DNA of 21,808 bases from Nitrospirae bacterium GWC2_56_14 (lineage in GTDB: Bacteria; Nitrospirota; UBA9217). The stretch spans positions 255 through 22,062 of the forward strand of contig MHDY01000148.1 of NCBI GenBank assembly GCA_001803705.1. The letters are read 5' to 3'. Made by a program: the position numbers and the translations under genes. This document shows positions 1 through 6,442 of this stretch, one piece after another; the first letter of the stretch is position 1, and each line of letters starts with the position of its first letter. The notes below the pieces were generated by a model, which saw nothing but the letters and a program-made list of their open reading frames with translations, was not told where the DNA came from and did not search any database.

Positions 1-1
1 C

Positions 2-289
2 GCATTGTGGCAGATCAATTATAAAAAAGGCCTTGATAAAGACCTGGTATCGCTCTATCATATTCTCAAGGAATCGAAAACCTACGGTCTCTCACATCTC
101 CCGGAACTGGCAAAGGAACACGCAGCCAGGTTCGGCATACCGGCGCCGAGGCTTCTCGAATATTGGAATGCCTTCAGCTTCGATTTCGGGCCTCTGGAGC
201 AAAAAGGGCTGATGACCTATTACGGATATGCAGCGGAGATCGGGGCCGTGCAACCTGTTACAGAGCTCCGGTTCTGGGAACAACCCTAA
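2..289 (+). CDS. mqnA: Chorismate dehydratase MqnA, C-terminal part (5' end outside window)
   Basis: The reading frame is open from the left edge and ends at TAA 287-289, giving the last 95 residues. The pattern LWQINYKK, then a KESKTYGL helix, a helix ending RFGIPAPRLLEYW, and FGPLEQKGLMTYYGYAAEIG followed by a short RFWE tail matches my recollection of the C-terminal lobe of the MqnA/MqnD family, a periplasmic-binding-protein-like fold. MqnA is cytoplasmic and converts chorismate to 3-[(1-carboxyvinyl)oxy]benzoate, the first step of the futalosine route to menaquinone. Menaquinone would fit the respiratory-looking genes elsewhere in the window. No catalytic residue lies in the visible part. 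The related MqnD, or another binding-protein-like enzyme, is the main alternative. A palindromic repeat follows 23 bp after the stop and no operon partner is visible downstream. Confidence 0.65.
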   Translation, partial: ALWQINYKKGLDKDLVSLYHILKESKTYGLSHLPELAKEHAARFGIPAPRLLEYWNAFSFDFGPLEQKGLMTYYGYAAEIGAVQPVTELRFWEQP

Positions 290-312
290 ACCGGACAAAC
301 CGATACTGATTT

Positions 313-401
313 GCCACGAAGACACGAAGGCACGAAGAGAAGCTTTAATGTCTAACTCGATAATTTTAAGACGTTCTTTGTGTCTTCGTGCCTTCGTGGC
401 G
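313..401. repeat. Inverted pair of 8-bp tandem arrays (CACGAAGR)3
   Basis: The left arm (313-338) is three 8-bp units of CACGAAGR after a GC. The right arm (375-400) is the reverse complement of three such units. The arms match at 23 of 26 positions around a 36-nt AT-rich centre, so a long hairpin can form in either strand. It lies between the mqnA stop and the CDF exporter gene. It has no T-tract, so it is not a classical intrinsic terminator, although the hairpin could stop or protect the mqnA transcript. Its layout (octamer arrays facing each other) is the same as that flanking the four-helix-bundle gene near 5.3-5.7 kb, with a different unit sequence. Confidence 0.85.
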
Positions 402-469
402 ATAATTTATTTGACCTTTTGTGTAGATTTATATTCGTAACTGATCAGCGATAGCGGAGCTTGCCGACC

Positions 470-1501
470 ATGACCATCCCTGTACGACAGAATAGGCAGC
501 ACGAACAGCATGATCATGACCACGATGAGGCGCATGACCATGACCACCACGATCACGACAAAGGTCATGCTCACGCTCATGGTCTGAACCAGGCGGCTGC
601 CGGAGGGAGACGGGGGCTGCTCATCGCCTTGTCGATCACGGTCCTGATGATGGTCGCGGAGCTCGTGGGCGGCCTGCTTTCGAACAGTCTGGCGCTCTTG
701 TCCGACGCCGGGCATATGCTGACCGACAACGCTGCGCTGCTCCTGTCCTTCTTCGCCATGAAGTTCGCCACCATGCCCGCCACCGACCGGAGGACCTTCG
801 GGTTTTACCGGCTTGAGATCCTGGCGGCATTGATCAACGGCGTCATCCTCGTTCTGATCTCGGTATACATCATCTACGAGGCATACCAGCGCATCCTGGA
901 CCCGCAGCCCGTGCAGGGGACGCTTATGCTTGTCGTGGCGATCATCGGCCTGGTCGCCAACATCATCGGCGCGCTGGTCCTGACCAAGCACAGCCACGCA
1001 AACCTGAACATTCGCGGCGCCTATCTGCATATCATCGGCGATGCCTTATCGTCGGTCGGAGTGGTCGTCGGCGGCGTTGTCATTCTCCTGACCGGCTGGT
1101 ACCTTATCGATCCGATCCTCAGTGTTTTGATATCCTTCGTGATCATGTACGGCGCCTGGGCGCTGGTCAAGGAGTCGGTCAGCATCCTGCTGGAATCAGT
1201 TCCCTCGCATATTGCCATTGATACCGTGGCGGCCGAGATCGCCAAACTTGCCGGGGTCCGTGAGGCCTACCATATTCATGTCTGGACCATCACCTCCGGG
1301 GTCCATGCCATGAGCGCCCATGTGATCATCGATGACCAGCTGGTCAGCAGGAGCAGGGAACTGCTCGATGAGATCAGGGCGCTTTTGGCGAATAGATTCA
1401 AAATAGTCCATAGCACCATTCAGCTTGAATGTGAACGGTGCGATATGAACATGAACGCCGAATGCAGACTTCCCTCGCCTGATTCTCATAAACCTTCATA
1501 A
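470..1501 (+). CDS. Cation diffusion facilitator (zinc-type) metal exporter, CzcD/ZitB-like
   Basis: This is an inner-membrane proton antiporter that exports divalent metal, most likely Zn2+ (possibly also Co2+ or Cd2+). The 343-residue protein opens with a very His/Asp-rich cytoplasmic segment (about residues 11-38, many HDHD and HAHAH steps), typical of zinc-handling CDFs. Six hydrophobic segments follow. The transport site is complete: TM2 carries H82-x3-D86 and TM5 carries H187-x3-D191, the HDHD set known from zinc-selective members. A soluble C-terminal domain of about 90 residues follows and ends in a Cys cluster (CERCDMN) before the tail. I chose ATG 470 because GGAG at 456-459 lies 10 nt upstream; an in-frame TTG at 461 would have no room for it. 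No metal regulator gene lies nearby. Confidence 0.93.
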   Translation: MTIPVRQNRQHEQHDHDHDEAHDHDHHDHDKGHAHAHGLNQAAAGGRRGLLIALSITVLMMVAELVGGLLSNSLALLSDAGHMLTDNAALLLSFFAMKFATMPATDRRTFGFYRLEILAALINGVILVLISVYIIYEAYQRILDPQPVQGTLMLVVAIIGLVANIIGALVLTKHSHANLNIRGAYLHIIGDALSSVGVVVGGVVILLTGWYLIDPILSVLISFVIMYGAWALVKESVSILLESVPSHIAIDTVAAEIAKLAGVREAYHIHVWTITSGVHAMSAHVIIDDQLVSRSRELLDEIRALLANRFKIVHSTIQLECERCDMNMNAECRLPSPDSHKPS

Positions 1502-1571
1502 ACCATTCTTTCTCTACAATGAAGCTTGAATTTGTCCCATGCCGTGACTGAAGGGAGCATCGCAGAATCGA

Positions 1572-2147
1572 ATGAAACATATGGGCAGAAAAATTTTCCA
1601 CCTTGCTGGAGGGGTAGGGCTGCTCTCGCTGTATTATGTGCTCGGCAGAAGCCAGGCACTGCTTTTCTACGGCATCCTTTTTATCGCTGTTCTGATCCTC
1701 GATGTTGCACGGTTGAAACTGCCGCTGTTCAATGAATTCGTTTATGCCAGGTTCGGCGCCGTTATCAGAAAAAACGAGAAAGAAAAACTGACCGGCACCG
1801 CCCCCTATGTCCTCGGCATCGGTTTATCTCTCTACGCCTTTTCGACGGACGTAGCATCCGCGGCCATCTGTTTTCTCGCGTTTGGAGATGTTGCCGCAAC
1901 GACCGTCGGTGAACGGTACGGTAAATCAAAAATCGGGGATAAAAGCCTTGAAGGTACGGCTGCATTCATTGCCGCGGGACTATTCGTGGGACTGGTCCTT
2001 CTGCCGATTGCAGGCGTGCAGCTGCCACCGGAGATCATTGTCGCAGGTGCGGTGATAGCGGCAGCCGTAGAGCTGGTCCCCCTTGCCAATGACAACTTTA
2101 CCATCCCAATCGTAGCAGGAGCGGCCATGACCCTGCTCATGCAATAG
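1572..2147 (+). CDS. Dolichol/phytol/diacylglycerol kinase-like integral membrane protein
   Basis: This 191-residue polytopic protein has about six hydrophobic segments. It carries the signature of the CTP-dependent lipid kinase branch of the phosphatidate cytidylyltransferase-like superfamily (SEC59, Dgk1, VTE5). A short loop KNEKEKLTGTAPYVLGIGLS comes first (about residues 66-85), then FGDVAATTVGERYGKSKI and KSLEGTAAF (about 103-134). Known members phosphorylate a membrane alcohol (dolichol, phytol, diacylglycerol) using CTP. The substrate here is unknown. ATG 1572 has only a distant GGGAG (about 14 nt), and ATG 1581 is an alternative start. It sits 70 bp after the CDF gene and about 150 bp before the TolC-like gene, so a functional link to either is unproven. 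Confidence 0.72.
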   Translation: MKHMGRKIFHLAGGVGLLSLYYVLGRSQALLFYGILFIAVLILDVARLKLPLFNEFVYARFGAVIRKNEKEKLTGTAPYVLGIGLSLYAFSTDVASAAICFLAFGDVAATTVGERYGKSKIGDKSLEGTAAFIAAGLFVGLVLLPIAGVQLPPEIIVAGAVIAAAVELVPLANDNFTIPIVAGAAMTLLMQ

Positions 2148-2219
2148 ATCTCCTGACACGAAAACGCCGCTGAACACAGTCTCAAGAGTGAATAATCGGC
2201 TACAAGCTCCCTGGCCGCA

Positions 2220-2248
2220 TTGACATGGCTCGCACCCTGTGATAGGTT
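2220..2248 (+). promoter_or_regulatory. Candidate sigma70 promoter for the efflux genes
   Basis: A perfect -35 box TTGACA (2220-2225) is followed after 17 nt by TAGGTT (2243-2248), a weak -10. It would give a leader of about 40 nt before the chosen TolC-family start at 2295. This is a sequence match only. Confidence 0.4.
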
Positions 2249-2294
2249 CTCTGTCAAAGGGATGAAAGGCTCGGCTTCCCACAGAAACGACTTA

Positions 2295-3617
2295 ATGATG
2301 ATGAAAATAACGATACAGTGGCTTTTCAGTGGCCTCCTTGCAATTCTGTTCTTCGGTGTTTCCTCAACGCTGTTCGCCGAGCCGAATAAACTCACGCTTC
2401 AGAATTGTATCGAAACCGCGCTCAAGAACCAGCCGGCGATCAGGTCCGCACGGGAGAACGTGAACGCAGGCGAGGGACGCGTTGCGCAGGCCGCCTCGCC
2501 CTATCTGCCGCAGATAAGGGCGAGCACCGGCTATTCGGAGAGCCATTCCCTGGGCGGCGCTTTTGGGGACAGTATCACCAAAAGCTACACCACCTCCCTC
2601 TCAGTCGATCAGACACTGTACGACTTCGGCAGGACCGGCAATGCCCTTGATGCGGCGCGCCTGGGAACGCGCTCATTGGAATTTGATGAACAGCGTGTTG
2701 TCCGGGAAACGGTCCTGAACGTTAAGCAGGCTTACTACGCACTGCTTGCAGCAAAGCAGCTTGTGCTGGTGGCGCAGAAAACGATCGAGCAGGCTGAAAG
2801 CCATTTCCGCCAGGCAGAGGCCTTTTTCCAATCGGGTTCAAAACCGCGCTATGACGTGACGCGCACCGAAGTGGAAGTGAACAACGCGAAGCTCGGCATG
2901 ATAAATGCTTCGAACACGGTGCGTCTCCGAACGATCGGGTTGTATAATGCCATGGGCATCGATCCGGAACGGGATATCGATATCGAAGATATCCTCTCGT
3001 CGCCCATTGCGATCCCGACCATGGAGCAGGCGCTGGCTGAATCGGTCAAGAATCGACCTGAGATGCTTAAAGCGGAAGCGGACATCCAGGCTGCACAGGC
3101 CAGGGTAAAAGCCGCAGAGTCGAATTATCTTCCCACCCTTTCGGCAAATGGCGCTTACAACTGGGCACACGGCACATCCGAGATGGGCTTAGGCCCGTTC
3201 GGCACGCAAAAAGGGGACATCCAGAACAGCTGGAACGCAGGAATATTGCTGTCCCTACCCCTGTTCGAAGGCGGTCTTACGAAAGGGAGGGTCAGTGAGA
3301 CCCGGGCTAATCTGCATTCTCTTGAGGCGCAAGGACGCTCCTATCGGCAATTGATCCTCATAGAATTGAACCAGGCGTATGCAGATATCGAAAGTGCGGC
3401 AGCACGCATCTCAGTGATGGAGTTGTCCGTTAAAAAGGCACAAGAAAGCCTTGAACTTGCCCAGGGCAGATATGAAGCAGGAGTCGGGCCGTACATAGAA
3501 GTGACCGATGCGCAGGTTGCTTCGGTCAATGCCGAGATCGACCGCGTCCAGGCTCTCTATGATTATCAACTAGCCGCTGCACGGCTCTTTAAGGCAATGG
3601 GGCGGGTGGAACAGTAG
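2295..3617 (+). CDS. TolC-family outer membrane efflux protein
   Basis: This is the outer-membrane channel of a tripartite exporter. From ATG 2295 the protein has 440 residues. It starts with a signal peptide (MMMKITIQW, hydrophobic core LLAILFFGVSSTLFA, cleavage near A-EPNKL). Two homologous OEP repeats follow, with the usual landmarks LTLQNCIETALKNQPAIRSA, the YDFGRTGNA turn and, in the second half, LFEGGLTKGRV and a C-terminal Y-x2-QLAAARLFKAMG helix. Length and repeat structure are normal for the family. The frame is open further upstream (TTG 2220, ATG 2262), but those starts would bury the signal peptide; no strong Shine-Dalgarno precedes any of them. The adaptor and MacB-like ATPase/permease genes downstream are the expected partners. 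Confidence 0.9.
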   Translation: MMMKITIQWLFSGLLAILFFGVSSTLFAEPNKLTLQNCIETALKNQPAIRSARENVNAGEGRVAQAASPYLPQIRASTGYSESHSLGGAFGDSITKSYTTSLSVDQTLYDFGRTGNALDAARLGTRSLEFDEQRVVRETVLNVKQAYYALLAAKQLVLVAQKTIEQAESHFRQAEAFFQSGSKPRYDVTRTEVEVNNAKLGMINASNTVRLRTIGLYNAMGIDPERDIDIEDILSSPIAIPTMEQALAESVKNRPEMLKAEADIQAAQARVKAAESNYLPTLSANGAYNWAHGTSEMGLGPFGTQKGDIQNSWNAGILLSLPLFEGGLTKGRVSETRANLHSLEAQGRSYRQLILIELNQAYADIESAAARISVMELSVKKAQESLELAQGRYEAGVGPYIEVTDAQVASVNAEIDRVQALYDYQLAAARLFKAMGRVEQ

Positions 3618-3619
3618 AA

Positions 3620-3668
3620 CAGGGTTCAGGGTCCAGGGTCCAGGGTTCAGGTTACGGAATTCAGGGTT
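3620..3668. repeat. Short direct repeat of 7-bp unit CAGGGTY
   Basis: Four intact units (CAGGGTT, CAGGGTC, CAGGGTC, CAGGGTT) run head to tail from 3620 to 3647. A shortened unit (CAGGTT) follows, and an isolated CAGGGTT lies at 3662-3668. It fills most of the spacer between the TolC-like and SRPBCC genes. There is no matching inverted arm nearby. Confidence 0.8.
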
Positions 3669-3704
3669 ACAACCCGTTCATTGAGCGCAGTGTCAGGAGA
3701 ATAT

Positions 3705-4154
3705 ATGCCGACAAGAGAGGTCACTTTTACCGTCAAGCTGCCGATCAAAAGCGTATGGTCCTTTATGATCGACCGGAAGGAAGTTGGCTGTCTCTTTCCC
3801 GGCTGCAAGGGGGTGGAGATCCTGAATGACCTTGATTCCATCTGGAACATCAAGATGTCGCTTGGACCCTTTACCCGTATGGTCGAGATGCATGCTCATA
3901 CGGACGAACTGATCGAGCATGAGAAAATAGCATGGACTGCAACGCATGAACATCTCATAACCACCGGGACCACGACCTTTCGGAAAATCTCAGACGATGA
4001 GACGGAGATCACCTATCACCTGGAAGGGCACGTGAACAGCTCGTTCAGCTTTCTGCAGGACATGGTTGTTGCCGATAAACTGGGAGAAGTGACCCGTGGC
4101 TTTATGAAGGCGATCAAAGAACGCCTGGAGTACAACGCACAGAATGAATCGTAA
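3705..4154 (+). CDS. SRPBCC (START/CoxG-like) domain protein
   Basis: This soluble cytoplasmic protein of 149 residues has no signal peptide. The N-terminal TVKLPIKSVWSFMIDRKEVGCLFPGC is the typical first strand and helix of the SRPBCC superfamily, nearest to CoxG/SRPBCC proteins that read 'V..VW..L.D...+..C.PGC'. A GTTTFRK strand, an ETEITYHLEGHV strand and a long C-terminal helix (about residues 108-145) complete the helix-grip fold. Such proteins bind hydrophobic ligands or help cofactor insertion; the ligand here is unknown. ATG 3705 is preceded by AGGAG (3695-3699) at good spacing, so the upstream in-frame TTG is not used. Its stop lies 11 bp before the adaptor gene, which places it inside the efflux operon. 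Confidence 0.82.
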   Translation: MPTREVTFTVKLPIKSVWSFMIDRKEVGCLFPGCKGVEILNDLDSIWNIKMSLGPFTRMVEMHAHTDELIEHEKIAWTATHEHLITTGTTTFRKISDDETEITYHLEGHVNSSFSFLQDMVVADKLGEVTRGFMKAIKERLEYNAQNES

Positions 4155-4165
4155 GGACCGGTGAA

Positions 4166-5260
4166 ATGTCGAAAATTGTAAACCTGCTCAAAAGTAAACT
4201 ATTCTGGACAGCTGCCATCGTGGTGGCCGCCGTACTTTTGATCGCCTTAAGCGGAAAGAAACCTGTTTCCGTAAAAACGATCGAATTGAGACCCGGGGAG
4301 CTCCGCGTCATCGTAAACGCCACCACGACCTCCACGATAAAGTCGGAAACCGAGGTAACCCTCTCGGCGCAACGCACCGGCAGGGTGATAAAGCTTCCTA
4401 TTAAGGAAGGTGACCTGGTCAGGTCAGGAGCGCTCGTTGCCCAGTTGGACCTTGCCGAAGAGTCTGTCCAGACCGAGAACGTATTGCTGCAGAGCAAAGC
4501 CACGTATGACGAAGCAGGCAAGAACCTGAAGAGGATCGAAGACCTGTTCAATAAAGGGATGGTCGCTCAACAGGACCTCGATGCGTCCCGCCGGGCCTAT
4601 GAGATCGCTCAATCACAGTATCAGGCTGCGGCCGCAGATGCCGTGGTCAAAAGGGACTATTCGGCAATACGCGCTCCCTTTGACGGTGTTATCGCAAAAA
4701 AGTCCGCCGAGGTAGGGGAGATCGTCATGCCCGGCAAGGAGATCGCCACGATCGTGAACCCCGACAAGATCTACGTACTGGCAACGATCGATGAAGTCGA
4801 GGTGGGAAGGCTCAAGGTCGGTCAGCCGGTTGAGATCACCGTCGATGCGTTCCCGGAGGAAAAATTTGAAGGATCGATCCGCCGTATTTCTCCGATCGTG
4901 AGCGGAGGAAAACTGGAGACCCGTACCGCCGATGTCTGGGTCTATTTCAACAAGAAGGATGCGCGGCTAAAACCAGGCATGTCCTCGGATATTGAAATAT
5001 TGATCACCACGCTGCAAAACGTGCTTTCCGTTCCGTCACAAGCGGTCCTTGAACGGGAAGGGAAAAAACAGGTCTACGTTGCGACAGGCAGCGCTCTCAA
5101 GCCGGGTGCAAAGGCTACCGCAAAGCTGAAACCCGTCGAGATCGGGATCACCAACTGGAGCTACACCGAGGTCACCAAGGGGCTTTCCGCAGGAGCATTC
5201 GTTATTACGACCCCCGAAGCCACGGGGTTGAAGGATGAAGCAAAGGTGGTTGTTGAGTAG
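4166..5260 (+). CDS. Periplasmic adaptor (membrane fusion protein), HlyD/MacA-RND type
   Basis: This 364-residue adaptor should bridge the inner-membrane ABC transporter and the TolC-like channel. An N-terminal membrane anchor (about residues 9-28) is followed by the first half of a lipoyl-like domain (RTGRVIKLPIKEGDLVRSG). A helical hairpin of about 60 residues rich in Q/E/K comes next, including LFNKGMVAQQDLDASRRAY, then the second lipoyl half (FDGVIAKKSAEVGEIVMPG), a beta-barrel domain (IDEVEVGRLKVGQPVEI) and a membrane-proximal domain ending at the stop. This order is standard for MacA-like adaptors paired with MacB-like ABC transporters. AAGGA overlapping the upstream stop supplies the ribosome binding site for ATG 4166. 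The normal downstream partner has been pushed 0.5 kb away by the four-helix-bundle cassette. Confidence 0.92.
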   Translation: MSKIVNLLKSKLFWTAAIVVAAVLLIALSGKKPVSVKTIELRPGELRVIVNATTTSTIKSETEVTLSAQRTGRVIKLPIKEGDLVRSGALVAQLDLAEESVQTENVLLQSKATYDEAGKNLKRIEDLFNKGMVAQQDLDASRRAYEIAQSQYQAAAADAVVKRDYSAIRAPFDGVIAKKSAEVGEIVMPGKEIATIVNPDKIYVLATIDEVEVGRLKVGQPVEITVDAFPEEKFEGSIRRISPIVSGGKLETRTADVWVYFNKKDARLKPGMSSDIEILITTLQNVLSVPSQAVLEREGKKQVYVATGSALKPGAKATAKLKPVEIGITNWSYTEVTKGLSAGAFVITTPEATGLKDEAKVVVE

Positions 5261-5314
5261 ATGAGTTGATGCGTGGATGGGTAGATGCGTTTAAGCGTAA
5301 AAGCGTAGATACGG
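5259..5314 (+). repeat. Left array of 8-bp units, consensus NNAWGCGT
   Basis: Seven consecutive octamers can be read in phase: AGATGAGT, TGATGCGT, GGATGGGT, AGATGCGT, TTAAGCGT, AAAAGCGT, AGATACGG. The last six positions (AWGCGT) are conserved and the first two are free. The array starts in the adaptor stop codon and ends 8 nt before the likely TTG start of the four-helix-bundle gene. Confidence 0.85.
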
Positions 5315-5322
5315 GGAATATA

Positions 5323-5676
5323 TTGGTAACGCATAAGGATCTTGATATATGGAAGATGGGGCTGGATATCGTGGAGCGAATATACCAGATTACCGGAAAG
5401 TTCCCGAAAGATGAACAATTTGGCCTGACGTCGCAGATGCGCCGTGCGGCGGTTTCTATCCCGTCCAATATCGCCGAGGGTGCGGCGCGAAACTCGATGC
5501 GCGAATTTCTGCAGTATCTGTATGTCAGCCTCGGATCGTTATCGGAAGTCGAAACGCAACTCTTGATCGCAGAACGCCTTGGATACCTGAAGGACCTGGA
5601 TATATTGGAACACGTTGAACATCTTCGAAGAAAACTGCTCAATTTCATAAAATATACGAAGGGGAAAGCCCAATAA
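5323..5676 (+). CDS. Four-helix-bundle protein (S23 / 23S rRNA intervening-sequence type)
   Basis: From TTG 5323 this is a 117-residue, all-helical protein with the family landmarks: HKDLDIWKMGLDIVERIY at the N-terminus, FPKDEQFGLTSQMRRAAVSI, PSNIAEGAARNS, then FLQYLYVSLGSLSEVETQL and a final helix. Relatives include the S23/IVS-encoded proteins and Avd, the accessory protein of diversity-generating retroelements, which binds RNA and the reverse transcriptase. The role of free-standing copies is unknown. TTG 5323 is preferred because GGGGAA sits 5 nt upstream and the protein then begins as in the family. Longer starts (TTG 5266, ATG 5269) would translate the repeat array. No reverse transcriptase or variable repeat is present, so this is not a complete retroelement. 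Confidence 0.85.
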   Translation: MVTHKDLDIWKMGLDIVERIYQITGKFPKDEQFGLTSQMRRAAVSIPSNIAEGAARNSMREFLQYLYVSLGSLSEVETQLLIAERLGYLKDLDILEHVEHLRRKLLNFIKYTKGKAQ

Positions 5677-5678
5677 GT

Positions 5679-5764
5679 ACGTTTCACGACTATTCGCATG
5701 TCTCCTTCACACATTTAACGCTTATACGCATACACGCTTCAACGCATTCACGGATACACGCACT
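5679..5764 (-). repeat. Right array of 8-bp units, inverted (ACGCWTNN on plus strand)
   Basis: On the plus strand the units from 5718 are ACGCTTAT, ACGCATAC, ACGCTTCA, ACGCATTC, ACGGATAC and a final ACGCACT. More degenerate octamers in the same phase reach back to about 5679. The reverse complement gives NNAWGCGT, the same unit as the left array, so the two arrays face each other across the four-helix-bundle gene. The array runs up to the base before the ATPase ATG. Confidence 0.85.
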
Positions 5765-6442
5765 ATGCTAGAACTCTCTCACATAACCAAGATCTACCGC
5801 ATGGGCGGCGTGGACATCACCGTTCTTTCCGATGTCTCCCTGAAGGTCCAACCCGGGGAATTGATCGCCATCATGGGACCGTCTGGCTCGGGGAAATCAA
5901 CGATCATGAACATGCTGGGATGCCTAGACCGTCCGACGAGCGGATCGTACCGGTTCGAAGGCCGGGAGATCAGCTCCATGACCGATGACGAGCTCGCGTC
6001 GATCAGGAACGTCAAGATCGGCTTCGTGTTCCAGACCTTCAACCTCCTGCCGAGATTTTCCGCGCTCAAGAACGTGGAAGTGCCGCTCATCTACAGCGGC
6101 GTGCCTGCGCGGCTTCGCAAGGAACGCGCCATGCCTTTGCTCCAGCAGGTAGGTCTGTTCGAACGCATGGATCACAAACCCACGGAACTCTCCGGCGGCC
6201 AGCAGCAGCGCGTTGCAATCGCCCGTGCGCTCGTCAACCATCCTCCGCTCCTTCTTGCCGACGAGCCCACGGGAAATCTCGACAGCCGTTCCGGTGAGGA
6301 GATATTGAAGATCCTGATCGGGCTTAACCAGCAGGGCGTCACGGTCATTATCGTCACCCATGACCAGACCGTTGCGGCGCGATGCAAACGCATTATTTCC
6401 GTGAAGGACGGGCAGATCATCGACGACCGGGGGCAGCCATGA
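5765..6442 (+). CDS. ABC transporter ATP-binding subunit, MacB/LolD type
   Basis: This 225-residue ATPase powers the tripartite exporter. All motifs are intact: Walker A GPSGSGKS (38-45), Q-loop Q90, signature LSGGQQQ (142-148), Walker B LLLADEP (162-168), D-loop around NLD (171-173) and switch His H199. The MNMLGCLDRPTSG and SGEEILKIL stretches are typical of the MacB/LolD/FtsE subclass. The 3' end overlaps the permease start by 4 nt (ATGA), so the two are translationally coupled. ATG 5765 has no Shine-Dalgarno; the sequence just upstream is the inverted octamer array. Either translation depends on reinitiation or a leaderless transcript, or the array has displaced the original leader. Confidence 0.94.
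   Translation: MLELSHITKIYRMGGVDITVLSDVSLKVQPGELIAIMGPSGSGKSTIMNMLGCLDRPTSGSYRFEGREISSMTDDELASIRNVKIGFVFQTFNLLPRFSALKNVEVPLIYSGVPARLRKERAMPLLQQVGLFERMDHKPTELSGGQQQRVAIARALVNHPPLLLADEPTGNLDSRSGEEILKILIGLNQQGVTVIIVTHDQTVAARCKRIISVKDGQIIDDRGQP

Larger units (their letters stand above)
5259..5764 (+). mobile_element. Putative four-helix-bundle/inverted-octamer cassette
   Basis: A 506-bp block consists of a left array of 8-bp units (5259-5314), one four-helix-bundle gene, and a right array of the same unit in inverted orientation (5679-5764). It lies exactly between two genes that normally form one operon (adaptor and MacB-like ATPase). Its left end overlaps the last two bases of the adaptor stop codon and its right end touches the ATPase start codon. 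It encodes no transposase, and I see no target-site duplication. The claim that it moves is an inference from the symmetric architecture, the position and the known sporadic occurrence of this protein family, for example inside 23S rRNA intervening sequences. Confidence 0.5.

Noticed and set aside
461..469. TTG 461 as start of the CDF protein
   Set aside because: GGAG at 456-459 is only 1 nt away from TTG but 10 nt from ATG 470.
407..1030. 207-codon minus-strand open frame opposite the CDF gene
   Set aside because: It is antisense to a well-supported CDF exporter; its Asp/Val/His-rich content mirrors the His-rich region and it has no domain or ribosome site.
2220..2294. Start of the TolC-like protein at TTG 2220 or ATG 2262
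   Set aside because: The signal peptide begins at 2295, and TTGACA at 2220 reads better as a -35 box.
5323..5676. Diversity-generating retroelement
   Set aside because: The Avd-like fold is suggestive, but there is no reverse transcriptase, template repeat or variable repeat in the window.
5259..5764. CRISPR array
   Set aside because: Units are 8 bp with no spacers and are inverted around a gene; there are no cas genes.
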